Shown here one piece after another: positions 10,583 to 20,201 of a DNA stretch of 64,000 bases. Under the pieces are notes generated by a model, which saw only the letters and a program-made list of their open reading frames with translations, did not search any database and was not told where the DNA came from. The stretch covers positions 310,001-374,000 of the forward strand of contig NZ_BSKJ01000001.1 of NCBI RefSeq assembly GCF_030159595.1, read 5' to 3'. The translations under genes were made by a program, and so were the position numbers. Positions within the stretch are counted from its first letter, which is position 1, and each line of letters opens with the position of its first letter. The stretch comes from Pseudomonas putida (GTDB lineage Bacteria; Pseudomonadota; Gammaproteobacteria; Pseudomonadales; Pseudomonadaceae).

Positions 10583-12046
10583 ATGGTTCCCGTAATTGCC
10601 CTGGTGGGCCGCCCGAACGTCGGCAAATCCACCATGTTCAACCGCCTGACCAAAACCCGCGATGCCATCGTCGGTGACTTGTCGGGTCTGACCCGTGACC
10701 GCCAGTATGGTGATGCCAGCTGGCAGGGTCGTTCGTTCATCCTGATCGACACAGGTGGTATTACCGGTGACGAAGTGGGCATGGACGAGAAAATGGCCGA
10801 GCAGTCGCTCATGGCCATCGAAGAAGCCGACTATGTGCTGTTCCTGGTCGATGCCCGCGCCGGTATGACCGCCGCTGACCAGATGATTGCCGAGCACCTG
10901 CGCAAGCGCAACAAGTCGGCGATTCTGGTCGCCAACAAGATCGACAACATCGACCCCGATGTTGCTCGCGCCGAGTTCTCGCCGATGGGCATGGGCAACG
11001 CCATTCCGGTGGCGGGCTCCCAAGGCCGTGGTATCAGCGCCCTGATGGAAGCCGTGCTCGGCCACCTGCCGCGTGATGCCGAGGAAGAAGCGCTCGACCA
11101 GGAAGTCGCCGAAGGCGAAGAAGCGGTCCGCATCCCAGGCCCGAGCGAGAAGGATGGCATCAAGATCGCCATCATCGGCCGCCCGAACGTGGGCAAGTCG
11201 ACGCTGGTCAACCGCATGCTCGGCGAAGAGCGCGTGGTGGTCTACGACGAGCCGGGTACCACCCGTGACAGCATCTATATCCCGTTCGAGCGTGATGGTG
11301 ACAAGTACACCTTCATCGACACGGCCGGGGTACGCAAGCGCGGCAAGATCCACGAGGAAGTCGAGAAGTTCTCGGTGGTCAAGACGCTGCAGGCGATCAA
11401 GGACGCCAACGTGGTGATCTTCGTCATGGACGCCCGCGAAGGCGTGGTTGACCATGACCTGAACCTGCTGGGCTTTGCCCTGGAAGCCGGGCGGGCGATC
11501 GTCATTGCCCTGAACAAGTGGGACGGGATGGAGCCGGGCGAGCGCGCCTATGTGAAGACCGAGCTGGAGCGCCGGCTGTTCTTCGTCGACTTCGCCGATA
11601 TCCACTTCATTTCCGCCTTGCACGGCACCGGCGTGGGCAACCTGTACAAGTCGGTACAGGCCGCGTTCACCTCGGCTGTGACCCGCTGGCCAACCAGCCG
11701 CCTGACGCAGATTCTCGAAGATGCTGTCAGCGAGCACCAGCCACCGCTGGTCAACGGCCGCCGCATCAAGCTGCGCTATGCCCACCTCGGTGGTGCCAAC
11801 CCGCCGCTGATCGTGATTCACGGCAACCAGACCGAGAGCATTCCAAAGTCGTACTCGCGTTACCTGGAAAACACCTACCGCCGCGTGCTGAAACTGGTCG
11901 GTACGCCGATCCGCATCGAGTACAAGGGCGGTGAGAACCCGTACGAGGGCAAGAAGAACACCCTCACCGACCGCCAGGTCAACAAGAAGCGCCGCTTGAT
12001 GTCGCACCACAAGAAGGCCGAGAAGAAGCGCCGCGACAAGCGCTGA
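10583..12046 (+). CDS. der: Der (EngA), ribosome-assembly GTPase with two G domains
   Basis: A 487-residue GTPase for late 50S subunit assembly. Two tandem G domains each show a P loop GRPNVGKS (near residue 9 and near 200) and an NKxD motif (ANKIDN, LNKWDG). A C-terminal KH-like domain follows, with a basic tail ([11 protein letters not shown]). The ATG at 10583 is chosen because it gives the family start [16 protein letters not shown] and follows GTGGAGAG. An in-frame extension back to 10475 would run through the hairpin and is unlikely. Confidence 0.96.
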   Translation: MVPVIALVGRPNVGKSTMFNRLTKTRDAIVGDLSGLTRDRQYGDASWQGRSFILIDTGGITGDEVGMDEKMAEQSLMAIEEADYVLFLVDARAGMTAADQMIAEHLRKRNKSAILVANKIDNIDPDVARAEFSPMGMGNAIPVAGSQGRGISALMEAVLGHLPRDAEEEALDQEVAEGEEAVRIPGPSEKDGIKIAIIGRPNVGKSTLVNRMLGEERVVVYDEPGTTRDSIYIPFERDGDKYTFIDTAGVRKRGKIHEEVEKFSVVKTLQAIKDANVVIFVMDAREGVVDHDLNLLGFALEAGRAIVIALNKWDGMEPGERAYVKTELERRLFFVDFADIHFISALHGTGVGNLYKSVQAAFTSAVTRWPTSRLTQILEDAVSEHQPPLVNGRRIKLRYAHLGGANPPLIVIHGNQTESIPKSYSRYLENTYRRVLKLVGTPIRIEYKGGENPYEGKKNTLTDRQVNKKRRLMSHHKKAEKKRRDKR

Positions 12047-12060
12047 TTCCGCATCGACTT

Positions 12061-12149
12061 TTTCGCGGGTAAACCCACCCCCACAGGTACTGCGCTGTTC
12101 TTGAAACGTGTGCAGCTCCTGTGGGAGCAGGTTCACCCGCGAAGAGGCC
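12061..12149. repeat. REP pair (inverted)
   Basis: Two diverged copies of the P. putida REP element face each other (12062-12087 and 12118-12149). The copies contain TCGCGGGTAAACCCACCC and the reverse type CTGTGGGAGCAGGTTCACCC. They sit between der and the next promoter and could fold into a long stem that protects the der mRNA end. Confidence 0.85.
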
Positions 12150-12257
12150 CTTTGATCCAGCGCAATGCCCCTATTGTTTCAACCTTTTTCCTGACTGCTC
12201 GATCCGCTATGCTCGGACTCCACCCCGTGCCGGATACACCCCAGGAAAGAGGGCTCC

Positions 12258-13406
12258 ATGATCCGCAGCAAACTGCCGAATGTTGGCACGACCATCTTCA
12301 CCACCATGTCCCAGCTCGCCGTGCAGACTGGCGCGCTCAACCTGTCCCAGGGTTTTCCTGACTTCAATGGCCCGCAGGCCTTGCTCGATGCAGTGGGTCG
12401 GCATGTGGCCGCCGGGCACAACCAGTATTCGCCGATGACCGGCCTGCCGGCCCTGCGCCAGCAGGTGGCGGCCAAGGTCGCGCGGCTGTATGGCGCACAG
12501 GTGGATGCCGACCAGGAAGTGACCATCACCCCAGGTGCCACCGAGGCGATCTTCTGCGCCATCCAGGCAGTGGTGCACGCTGGCGACGAAGTGATTGTCT
12601 TCGATCCTTGCTACGACAGTTACGAGCCTTCCGTAGAACTGGCCGGTGGCCGCTGCGTGCATGTGCAACTGAGCAACGGTGACTTCCGCATCGACTGGCA
12701 AAAGTTCAGTGATGCCTTGAGCCCGCGCACGCGCATGGTCATCCTCAACTCGCCGCACAACCCCAGCGGCGCGTTGATCACCCGTGAAGACCTTGATCAG
12801 TTGGCAAAGCTTATCGCCAGCCGCGATATCTACCTGGTCAGCGATGAAGTCTACGAGCATCTGGTTTACGACAGCGTGCACCACGCCAGCGTGCTGGCCC
12901 ATGAGCAGTTGTACCAACGTGCTTTCGTAGTCAGCTCATTCGGCAAGACTTACCACGTCACAGGCTGGAAGACCGGCTATGTGATCGCGCCTCCGGCGCT
13001 GAGCGCCGAGCTGCGCAAGGTACACCAGTACGTCAACTTCTGTGGCGTGACGCCGTTGCAGTGCGCGCTGGCCGACTTCATGGCCGAACACCCCGAGCAT
13101 ATCGATGAACTCCCGGCCTTCTACCAGGCCAAGCGCGACCTGTTCTGCGGCCTGCTGGACGGTTCACGGTTCAGCTTTACCCGCACAGCGGGCACCTATT
13201 TCCAGCTGGTGGACTATTCGCGGATCCGCCCTGACCTGAACGATGTCGACATGTCGCTGTGGCTCACCCGTGAGCACGGCGTCGCGAGCATCCCGGTGTC
13301 GGTGTTCTACCAGCATCCCATCCCTGAGCAACGTCTGGTCCGCCTGTGCTTTGCCAAACGAGAGGAGACGCTGCGTCAGGCAGCGGAACGACTATGCGCG
13401 ATCTGA
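12258..13406 (+). CDS. Methionine-type aminotransferase, YbdL-like
   Basis: A 382-residue fold-type I PLP aminotransferase (class I/II). Seen: the N-terminal LNLSQGFPDFNGP, NSPHNPSGALIT, SDEVYEHLVYD, and the PLP lysine Lys230 in SSFGKTYHVTGWKTG. The motifs match YbdL/KAT-like enzymes, which prefer methionine, phenylalanine and glutamine with 2-oxoacid acceptors. Its 3' end overlaps the downstream omega-amidase gene by 13 bp. That pairing is known as a glutamine transaminase-omega-amidase unit, which supports a role in methionine salvage or 2-oxoacid repair. Exact substrates are inferred. Confidence 0.87.
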   Translation: MIRSKLPNVGTTIFTTMSQLAVQTGALNLSQGFPDFNGPQALLDAVGRHVAAGHNQYSPMTGLPALRQQVAAKVARLYGAQVDADQEVTITPGATEAIFCAIQAVVHAGDEVIVFDPCYDSYEPSVELAGGRCVHVQLSNGDFRIDWQKFSDALSPRTRMVILNSPHNPSGALITREDLDQLAKLIASRDIYLVSDEVYEHLVYDSVHHASVLAHEQLYQRAFVVSSFGKTYHVTGWKTGYVIAPPALSAELRKVHQYVNFCGVTPLQCALADFMAEHPEHIDELPAFYQAKRDLFCGLLDGSRFSFTRTAGTYFQLVDYSRIRPDLNDVDMSLWLTREHGVASIPVSVFYQHPIPEQRLVRLCFAKREETLRQAAERLCAI

Positions 13407-14185
13407 GCACACTGCCGAACCTGAGAGTCGCCTTGGTGCAAACCACCCTGGCCTGGCATGACCGCGAGGCTAACTATGCGCATTTCGAGGTACTGCTGGA
13501 GCAGGCGGGCGAGGTGGATCTGGTGATCCTGCCGGAAATGTTCACCACCGGTTTTTCGATGCAGTCGGAAAGCCTGTGCGAGCCGGAGAATGGCCCGACC
13601 TACAAGTGGTTGAAGGCCCAGGCGAAGAAATGCAACGCGGTGATTACGGGTAGCGTGATTATCCAGGCCGCTGATGGCAGCCACCGCAACCGATTGCTGT
13701 GGGCACGTCCGGACGGCGAAATCCTGCATTACGACAAGCGCCACCTGTTCCGCATGGCCGGTGAGCACAAGCACTACACGCCTGGCGAGCGCCAGGTGCA
13801 GTTCGAACTGAAGGGCTGGCGGATTCGCCCGCTGATCTGCTACGACCTGCGCTTCCCGGTGTGGAGCCGTGATGCGCAAGACACCGACCTGCTGCTGTAC
13901 ACCGCCAACTGGCCGGCTGCACGCCGCCAGCACTGGAACCGGCTGCTACCGGCGCGGGGGATCGAGAACCTGTGCTATGTGGCGGCGGTGAACCGGGTGG
14001 GTACGGATGGTAAAGGCTTTGCGTATTCGGGGGATAGCCAGGTGCTGGACTTCCAGGGCGAGAGCCTGCTCAGTGCCGGGGAGGCGGACGGGGTGTTTAC
14101 CGCAGTGTTGAGCGCGGCGGAGCTGGCGGCTTACCGGGCCAAGTTCCCGGCCAACCTGGATGCCGATACCTTCGAACTCCATTGA
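13394..14185 (+). CDS. Omega-amidase, YafV/Nit2-like nitrilase-superfamily amidohydrolase
   Basis: A 263-residue carbon-nitrogen hydrolase with the nitrilase-superfamily triad: Glu48 (LPEMFTTGFS), Lys115 (HYDKRHLF) and Cys149 (ICYDLRFP). YafV/Nit2 enzymes hydrolyse 2-oxoglutaramate and 2-oxosuccinamate, products of the preceding type of aminotransferase. The ATG at 13394 (MRDLSTLPNLRVALVQ) is preferred over an in-frame upstream start that would lie deep inside the aminotransferase. The genes overlap by 13 bp. Confidence 0.88.
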   Translation: MRDLSTLPNLRVALVQTTLAWHDREANYAHFEVLLEQAGEVDLVILPEMFTTGFSMQSESLCEPENGPTYKWLKAQAKKCNAVITGSVIIQAADGSHRNRLLWARPDGEILHYDKRHLFRMAGEHKHYTPGERQVQFELKGWRIRPLICYDLRFPVWSRDAQDTDLLLYTANWPAARRQHWNRLLPARGIENLCYVAAVNRVGTDGKGFAYSGDSQVLDFQGESLLSAGEADGVFTAVLSAAELAAYRAKFPANLDADTFELH

Positions 14186-14200
14186 ACCGACACTGGCCTT

Positions 14201-14317
14201 TGTAGGAGCGGCCTTGTGTCGCGAAAGGGCCGCGGAGCGGCCCCAGGATTTCGGCGGTGATGCATGTATTGCTGGGGCCGCTTTGCGGCCCTTTCGCGAC
14301 ACAAGGCCGCTCCTACA
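14201..14317. repeat. Long inverted repeat, 46-bp arms
   Basis: The arms at 14201-14246 and 14272-14317 are reverse complements with only two mismatches, separated by 25 nt. They start with TGTAGGAGCGGCCTTGTGTC and end with its complement. This is a second REP-like family (TCGCGAAAGGGCCGC) distinct from the GCGGGCAAGCCCGC type. It lies between the convergent omega-amidase and piuB genes and should act as a bidirectional transcription end or mRNA-stabilising stem. Confidence 0.9.
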
Positions 14318-14345
14318 GGTGATGCGTTGCTCGCTCAGGCCAGTA

Positions 14346-16910
14346 TCAGTACACATCCCGCCGATACCGCCCATCCTCGATCAGCTGCTGTACCGCAGCT
14401 TCCCCAAGCATGCCGTTGAGCGCTGCATCCACCCCCGCAGCCATGCCTTGCAGGCTGCCGCAGACATACACACAGGCGCCATCCGCCACCCAGCGTTTGA
14501 ACTCCTCGGCCTGCTGCAGCAACACATCCTGCACATACACCTTCTCGGCCTGATCCCGCGAGAACGCCAGGCCCAGCCGTACCAGATCACCGCTTTCCAG
14601 CCAACCTTGCAGCTCATCGCCACACAGCAGGTCATGCGCCCGGTTACGCTCGCCGAACAGCAGCCAGTTACGCTGCTCGCCAGCATTCACCCGCGCCCGG
14701 ATCAGGCTACGCAGGCCGGCCAGACCGGTGCCGTTACCGATCAGAATCATCGGTGCAGCACTTTCCGGCAGGTGGAAGCCGCTGTTACGCCGCAGGCGCA
14801 GGCTCAAGGTGCCGTTCAGCGGCAGGTACTCGGTCAGCCAGCCCGAGCCCAGGCCCAGGTGGCCATCGGCATGGCGTTCCTGGCGCACGATCAGCTCCAG
14901 CACGCCATCGCTGGCGATCGAGGCGATGGAGTATTCGCGGCTGCCGATCGGCACCAGTGCATCGATCAACGCCTGCGGCTGCAAGCCGATCAAGTGATCA
15001 CGGCGTGCCGGCAACTGGCGGCCAGCGAGGGCCTGGGCCAGGGTTTCGCTCAGGCCATTCACCTGCACCTTGGCGCTGGTGTCTAGCGCCAGGCCATTGA
15101 GGAAAGCGTCGACACGGGGTTGGCCATTGAGCGGCAGGATCTCCACCAGGTCGCCGGCCTCCCAGCTGGCAGGCGCTTGCGGTTGCAAGCCAAGCAGGTA
15201 CACCGGCTGCCCCTGGCTGCCAGGGTTCAACAGTTCGCGGCGCACCAGTGACCAGTTGCCAAAGCTTGGCGTCTGCCAGGCGGCCACCGGCTGGGCGCCG
15301 GTCAGTTGCGCCAGTTCTTGCTGCCACTGCTGCAGCGCTGCCTGATCGGCATTATCCACTTCCACCCGGCTGAACGCGCTGCTGGCGCCGCGCTCACCCA
15401 GCCATGCCTGCAAGCGGCGGGCGAAGCCGCAGAAGTGCGGATACTGGCGGTCGCCGAGGGCGAGTACAGCGTAGCTGAGGTTGTTCAGCGCCCAAGGTTG
15501 GCCAAGCACCTTGCGCTCGAAGGCGCGGGCGCTGTCGGGGGCTTCGCCGTCGCCGAAGGTGCTGACCACGAACAGCGCGCGGCGGGCTTGGCGAAGGTCG
15601 TTTTCACCCAGTTCGGCCAGGGCGCGCACCTGTACCGGCATGCCCGCTGCTTGCAGCTGCCCGGCGCTCTGCCAGGCCAGTTGCTCGGCAAAGCCACTTT
15701 GGCTGGCAAAGCCGATCAGCCAGCTTTCGCCGCCGCCATTGTTGCTGGCAACGTTGCCACGCGCCTCGCGCACCTGACGCTTCTTGCGGCGGCGGTCAAG
15801 GTACAGCAGCCAGCCGGTGACGAAGAACAGCGGCATGGTCAGGCTGGCGATGGTGACGATGATGCGGCCCGGCAGGCCGAAGTATTCACCAACGTGCAGG
15901 GCGTAGACGCTCTGCAGCAGCTGGGCCTTGAAGGACTTGTCGGTGTAGCGGTCGTGGTTTTTGACCTGTCCGGTGGCGGGGTCCAGCACCAGGGTGTTGA
16001 ATGCGCGCGGGTGATCGGCGTTGTCCAGCAAGTAGAACAGGTTGGCAGGCTGGCCACCCGCCGGCGGCAGGCGCAGGTTATACATGGCCAGGCCTGGGCC
16101 GGCAGCGTCTTTGAGGTTGGCCCAGATCGCGTCGTAGTCGACCACCAGTGGCGGGGCGTTCTTGTCGCCTTTCTGCGGCCCGTGGCGGCCACGGCCTTCG
16201 CCGCGTTTCTGCTGCTGGCCGGCGGCTGGCGCGTCGGCCAGCAGCTTGTTCAGCCCTTCGCGGTACCATTCATAGGACCAGAACAACCCGGTCAGGGCGA
16301 ACAGAAGATAGAACAGCAGGCACCAGGTACCGGCCACGGCGTGCAGGTCCCAGTTGAAGGCACGGCCTTTCTTGGCCCAGTCGAAGGTCAGCCAGGTGCG
16401 CCAGTCCAGCGCCTTGCGCGGCCAGCGCAGGTACAGGCCGGAGAGGCAGAAGAACACCAGCATCAGGGTGCAGGCACCGGTAATCTGCCGGCCGGTGTCG
16501 CCCATGGCCAGGAAACGGTGCAGGTTGAGCATGAGGTTGAAGAAGCCTTGCCCGGCCACGTCGCCTTTGAGTTCCCCGGTGTACGGGTCGGCATAGCGCA
16601 GCTCGCCACGGCGTTCGCCGGGTGGCGGCATGAAGAAGATCCGTGCGGCGTTGCCTTCACGCACGTCGACCCACAGCATCGACACCTTGTCGTGTTGCTG
16701 GGCTTCGACCCGCTGCACCAGTTCGGCTGGTGGCAGCACGCCGTCGGCGCGCACTTCTACTTTGAGCACATCGGCATTGGATGCGCGTAGCAGTTCTTCC
16801 TGGAACGAATACAAGGCCCCGGTGATGCCCATCAAGGCCAGCACCAGGCCAGCGGTGATGCCAAAGAACCAGTGCAATTGGAACAGCGTCTTCTTCACCA
16901 CATCTCTCAC
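14346..16910 (-). CDS. piuB: PiuB-like PepSY membrane protein fused to a CysJ-type flavin reductase
   Basis: An 854-residue inner-membrane oxidoreductase. Residues 1-375 form a PepSY-associated domain with four membrane helices flanked by histidines ([44 protein letters not shown]). Residues about 395-535 are a flavodoxin domain ([24 protein letters not shown]). Residues about 555-854 are an FAD/NADP reductase ending GRYRRDVY, as in CysJ. By analogy with the P. aeruginosa piuA-piuB locus it probably reduces siderophore-bound iron. The start is GTG; 16910, 16901 and 16898 are all possible and the Shine-Dalgarno is poor. A terminator separates it from piuA. Confidence 0.82.
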   Translation of the reverse strand: MRDVVKKTLFQLHWFFGITAGLVLALMGITGALYSFQEELLRASNADVLKVEVRADGVLPPAELVQRVEAQQHDKVSMLWVDVREGNAARIFFMPPPGERRGELRYADPYTGELKGDVAGQGFFNLMLNLHRFLAMGDTGRQITGACTLMLVFFCLSGLYLRWPRKALDWRTWLTFDWAKKGRAFNWDLHAVAGTWCLLFYLLFALTGLFWSYEWYREGLNKLLADAPAAGQQQKRGEGRGRHGPQKGDKNAPPLVVDYDAIWANLKDAAGPGLAMYNLRLPPAGGQPANLFYLLDNADHPRAFNTLVLDPATGQVKNHDRYTDKSFKAQLLQSVYALHVGEYFGLPGRIIVTIASLTMPLFFVTGWLLYLDRRRKKRQVREARGNVASNNGGGESWLIGFASQSGFAEQLAWQSAGQLQAAGMPVQVRALAELGENDLRQARRALFVVSTFGDGEAPDSARAFERKVLGQPWALNNLSYAVLALGDRQYPHFCGFARRLQAWLGERGASSAFSRVEVDNADQAALQQWQQELAQLTGAQPVAAWQTPSFGNWSLVRRELLNPGSQGQPVYLLGLQPQAPASWEAGDLVEILPLNGQPRVDAFLNGLALDTSAKVQVNGLSETLAQALAGRQLPARRDHLIGLQPQALIDALVPIGSREYSIASIASDGVLELIVRQERHADGHLGLGSGWLTEYLPLNGTLSLRLRRNSGFHLPESAAPMILIGNGTGLAGLRSLIRARVNAGEQRNWLLFGERNRAHDLLCGDELQGWLESGDLVRLGLAFSRDQAEKVYVQDVLLQQAEEFKRWVADGACVYVCGSLQGMAAGVDAALNGMLGEAAVQQLIEDGRYRRDVY

Positions 16911-16960
16911 CTTGTGTTGCTGCCGCTACCTGCGCGGCGTGCATTATGCCGTGATACGCA

Positions 16961-16992
16961 AAAGCCCCGCTCACTGGAATGAACGGGGCTTT
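16961..16992 (-). terminator. piuA terminator
   Basis: A 9-bp stem AAAGCCCCG (16961-16969) / CGGGGCTTT (16984-16992), extended by an inner TCA/TGA pairing. Read on the minus strand it lies directly after the piuA stop and ends in TTTTG. It would reduce or block read-through into piuB. Confidence 0.7.
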
Positions 16993-17003
16993 GGGTTGCG
17001 GCT

Positions 17004-19295
17004 TTAGAAGTGAACGCTGGTGGTCAACAGTGCAGTCCGCCCGGCCGCCTGGTTGGCGAAGTGGGTGGAGAAGGCCTTGTCGTAGTACACCTCGTTGGTC
17101 AGGTTCTGCACGTTCAGCTGCAGGTCGACGTTCTTGGTCAGCTTGTAGGCGGCCATGGCGTCGTAGCGGACGTAGCTGTCGACCATGGTGGTGTTGGCCA
17201 CGCTGCCGTACACGTCATCCACATAGAACGCACCACCACCGATGGTCAGCTTTGGTGTGATCGCGTAAGTGGTCCACAGGCTGGCGCTGTTGTTTGGCGT
17301 GTTCGGCAGCTGGTTGCCGTCGTTGGCCTTGCCCAGCGGGCCGCCGTCGATCTGGCGTGCCTGCATGTAGGTGTAGCCGGCGAACACCTGCCATTTGTCG
17401 GTCAGCTTGCCGCTGGCAGACAGTTCAATACCTTGCACGCGGGTTTCACCGACGTTCTCGTAGGTGTTGGTGTTGACCTGTACCCGGGCGTTTTCTTTCT
17501 CGGTGCGGAACAGCGCCGCAGCCAGAGACAGGCGCTCGTCCAGCAGGTTCCACTTGGTGCCGATCTCGTAGTTGGTGGTTTCTTCCGGCTCCATATCGCT
17601 GGCCAGCAGATTCCCGTTGCGGTCAGGTGTGCCACCCAGCGGGTTGCCTTCGGTACCTTCGCCGAGCATGGCGCCTGGTGGCGTAGCGGAGGTGGCGTAG
17701 GACACGTAGATGCTGCCGTTTTCGGCCGGCTTCCACACCAGACCCAGTTGGCCGGTCACGAACTCGCTGACGTCGTTGCCTTTGGCAGTGGTGGTGCCAG
17801 CGGCGTTGTAGGTTTTGTAGTCGGTGTCGAAGTGGTCGTATCGCAGGCCCATGTTGACCAGCCACTCGGGGGTCAGCTCCAGGGTGTCGAATACATAGAT
17901 CGCGCGGGTCTTGCTGTTGGTGGTGGTGCCAGCGTAGTTGCGCGAGATGGTGCCGTTCCACGGGTCATCCGGGTTCGGGTTGCTCAGCGAGGTGCAGTTG
18001 TACCCGCTGGTGGCGCCGATCATGCCCGGGGTGCAGTTGGTATTGGCGCTGCCGCCTGGGACGGTGTCGGTGTCAACGGTGTAGCTGGAGCGCTCGCTTT
18101 CTTCGCGGCTCAGTTCGATACCGGTGGAGAAGCTGTTCTTCAGGCCACCGACGTAGAACTCGCCAAACAGGTCGGTCTGGTTGGTGGTGGTAGCGGTGTT
18201 GCCCACACGGGTGTTGGCCCGGCGCCATACGCTGCCGTTATTGACGTTGCCCTTGCTGTCGTCAGGCTGGGTCAGGATGTAGTCCTGCATGCTGTTGCCG
18301 TGACGCAGGGTGTTCTTGATGGTCAGCGCGTCGGTCAGGTCGTGCTCGATGGCGAAGGTGGCGATGTCCACGCGGCTCTTGCGGAAGTCGCGACCGGTCA
18401 GGCCGTAGAAGTTGTCGCTGTCGCCGCCGTCATTCGGTTTGCTCGGGTGCGCCGAGGTGCGCCCGGCGCTGCCGTTGGTCGGGATGGTGTAAGGGATGCC
18501 AGAATCCGGCAGGTCGTCGCTTTCCAGGTGGTAGTAGTCAAGGTTGACGCGGGTTGGCGTGCCCAGGCCGAAGGCCAGCGACGGGGCGATACCCCAACGG
18601 TCGTAGTTGACCTTGTCGCGGCCGGCGACGTTGCTTTCGTGGGTCATCAGGTTCAGGCGGCCGGCAACGGTATCGCTGAACTGGTAGTTGCCATCGAAGG
18701 TGTAGCGCTGGGTCTGGTCGCTGCCCCAGGTCCAGGCACCGTCCAGCGAGTTGCCAAGGTGCGCGCGCTTGCTCACCAGGTTGATGGTACCGCCGGCAGC
18801 GCCACGGCCACCGATGGCCGAGTTAGGGCCCTTGGCCACTTCCACCGACTCGATGGCGAAGATTTCGCGGGTTTGCGCGCCAGTGTCACGCACGCCGTCC
18901 AGGTAGGTATCGCCCTGGGCGTCGAAGCCACGGATGAATGGGCGGTCGCCTTGCGGGTTGCCGCCTTCGCCGGCGCCGAACGTGATGCCCGGCACAGTGC
19001 GCAGTGCGTCCTGCAGGGTCAAGGCATTGGTGTCCTTGATCACTTGCTGCGGGATCACGGTAACCGAGCGCGGGGTGTCCACCAGCGGCGCGGTGTACTT
19101 CTGCGAGGCGGCCTTCTCGACCTTGTAATCGGTGCTGGCTTGTTCAGCCTTGCCATTGACGCTGGTGGCGTCGAGGGTAATGGCGCTGTTGGCGGCCGGG
19201 TCGGCGGCGTAGACCGACGTGGCGCTAAGGGCGACACCGATGGCAGACACGATCAGGCGTGGTGAGCTCACTGCAGATGGTACGTACTGGCGCAT
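17004..19295 (-). CDS. piuA: PiuA-like TonB-dependent catecholate siderophore receptor
   Basis: A 763-residue outer-membrane receptor with a signal peptide cleaved near VYAADPAA, a plug domain (TPRSVTVIPQQVIKD, GGRGAAGGTINLVSK) and a 22-strand barrel ending LLTTSVHF with the terminal Phe used by the BAM machinery. There is no N-terminal STN signalling domain, so it should not itself signal to a sigma factor. P. aeruginosa PiuA imports iron bound to catechol compounds. The piuB and piuC neighbours support the assignment. Fur-like boxes lie upstream, between it and the divergent piuC. Confidence 0.88.
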   Translation of the reverse strand: MRQYVPSAVSSPRLIVSAIGVALSATSVYAADPAANSAITLDATSVNGKAEQASTDYKVEKAASQKYTAPLVDTPRSVTVIPQQVIKDTNALTLQDALRTVPGITFGAGEGGNPQGDRPFIRGFDAQGDTYLDGVRDTGAQTREIFAIESVEVAKGPNSAIGGRGAAGGTINLVSKRAHLGNSLDGAWTWGSDQTQRYTFDGNYQFSDTVAGRLNLMTHESNVAGRDKVNYDRWGIAPSLAFGLGTPTRVNLDYYHLESDDLPDSGIPYTIPTNGSAGRTSAHPSKPNDGGDSDNFYGLTGRDFRKSRVDIATFAIEHDLTDALTIKNTLRHGNSMQDYILTQPDDSKGNVNNGSVWRRANTRVGNTATTTNQTDLFGEFYVGGLKNSFSTGIELSREESERSSYTVDTDTVPGGSANTNCTPGMIGATSGYNCTSLSNPNPDDPWNGTISRNYAGTTTNSKTRAIYVFDTLELTPEWLVNMGLRYDHFDTDYKTYNAAGTTTAKGNDVSEFVTGQLGLVWKPAENGSIYVSYATSATPPGAMLGEGTEGNPLGGTPDRNGNLLASDMEPEETTNYEIGTKWNLLDERLSLAAALFRTEKENARVQVNTNTYENVGETRVQGIELSASGKLTDKWQVFAGYTYMQARQIDGGPLGKANDGNQLPNTPNNSASLWTTYAITPKLTIGGGAFYVDDVYGSVANTTMVDSYVRYDAMAAYKLTKNVDLQLNVQNLTNEVYYDKAFSTHFANQAAGRTALLTTSVHF

Positions 19296-19343
19296 TGCTT
19301 AGGACCTTCCCCAAGGTGTTGAGGCGGCGGATCTTAATGTAAG

Positions 19344-19362
19344 CAATTGTGACTCACAATTG
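19344..19362. promoter_or_regulatory. 19-bp palindrome in the piuA-piuC gap
   Basis: CAATTGTGACTCACAATTG is a perfect palindrome with 9-nt arms and one central base, 49 bp upstream of the piuA start. It does not match the Fur consensus well, so it may bind a different regulator or be part of an overlapping Fur array with the box at 19360-19376. Confidence 0.55.
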
Positions 19363-19376
19363 AGAGTCGTTACCAT
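19360..19376 (-). promoter_or_regulatory. Fur-like box upstream of piuA
   Basis: TTGAGAGTCGTTACCAT matches the common Pseudomonas form ATGAGAATCATTATCAT at 13 of 17 positions. It is 65 bp upstream of piuA and overlaps the 19-bp palindrome by three bases. Iron-dependent repression of a siderophore receptor is expected. Confidence 0.5.
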
Positions 19377-19468
19377 TCGTGAAGAATTTACAATCTTTAC
19401 AATTTGCCTTTACGGTTTCATGCGGCTGAAACGTCTTAAGCGGCGAATGGGGCTTGTGTCGCGCAAAA

Positions 19469-19487
19469 GGGAATCAATATCATTGGC
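19469..19487 (+). promoter_or_regulatory. Fur-like box upstream of piuC
   Basis: GGGAATCAATATCATTGGC matches the 19-bp Fur consensus at 12 of 19 positions, with an intact ATCATT half-site. It is 31 bp before the piuC start, where binding would block transcription. Confidence 0.45.
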
Positions 19488-19517
19488 GCCTTAACATTTC
19501 CTAACGGTGCTGCTGCC

Positions 19518-20198
19518 ATGCTGCTTCACATCCCAGGCCTGTTCGACGCTGATGAGCTGGCCCGTATCCGCGAGGCGCTGGAGCAGGCCGACTGGGCCGA
19601 CGGCAAGGTTACGGCCGGCTACCAGTCGGCCAAGGCCAAGCACAACCTGCAGTTGCCGGAAGGGCACCCGCTGGCCAAGGAGATTGGCAGCGCGCTGATC
19701 GACCGCCTGTGGAAAACCCCACGTTTCATGTCGGCGGCCTTGCCACACAAGGTGTTCCCGCCGCTGATCAACTGCTACCGCGAAGGCGGCAACTTCGGCT
19801 TTCACATCGACAACGCCCTGCGCCAGCCGAAGGGCAGCCCGGAGCGGGTGCGTACCGACCTGTCTTCCACGCTGTTCCTCAGCGACCCGGACAGCTACGA
19901 CGGCGGTGAGCTGGTGATCCAGGACACCTATGGCGTGCAGCAGATCAAGCTGGCGGCCGGTGACCTGGTGCTGTACCCCGGCACCAGCCTGCACAAGGTC
20001 AACCCGGTGACCCGTGGCCAGCGTTACGCCGCGTTTTTCTGGACCCAGAGCCTGGTGCGCGAAGACAGCCAGCGGGCGTTGCTGTTCGAAATGGACAATG
20101 CCATCCAGCAGCTGACTGCCGATGTGCCGGACCATCCTTCGCTGCTGCAATTGACCGGCACCTACCACAACCTGCTGCGCCGCTGGGCCGAGGTCTGA
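19518..20198 (+). CDS. piuC: PiuC, PKHD-type Fe(II)/2-oxoglutarate hydroxylase
   Basis: A 226-residue prolyl-4-hydroxylase-like dioxygenase (PiuC/YbiX family). The iron ligands are His96 and Asp98 (FGFHIDNAL) and His159 (GTSLHKVNP), and Arg169 would bind 2-oxoglutarate. The family is Fur-controlled and linked to catecholate siderophore receptors; the substrate is not established. It is divergent from piuA and shares its regulatory gap. The Sel1 gene follows after 3 bp. Confidence 0.93.
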   Translation: MLLHIPGLFDADELARIREALEQADWADGKVTAGYQSAKAKHNLQLPEGHPLAKEIGSALIDRLWKTPRFMSAALPHKVFPPLINCYREGGNFGFHIDNALRQPKGSPERVRTDLSSTLFLSDPDSYDGGELVIQDTYGVQQIKLAAGDLVLYPGTSLHKVNPVTRGQRYAAFFWTQSLVREDSQRALLFEMDNAIQQLTADVPDHPSLLQLTGTYHNLLRRWAEV

Positions 20199-20201
20199 GC
20201 C

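Noticed and set aside
14186..14345. Intrinsic terminator with T run for the omega-amidase or piuB
   Set aside because: The large hairpin has no T tract on either side, so it is reported as a repeat, with a possible transcription-end role only.
17010..19265. A 751-codon open frame antisense to piuA, and similar long antisense frames (for example 307-2007, 8649-10496, 55424-57307)
   Set aside because: Long reverse frames are expected opposite GC-rich genes with strong third-position bias. They show no domain motifs or Shine-Dalgarno sites, and the opposite strand has clear genes.
19344..19362. The 19-bp palindrome as a classical Fur box
   Set aside because: Position-by-position it matches very few bases of the 19-bp Fur consensus; the neighbouring 19360-19376 site matches better.
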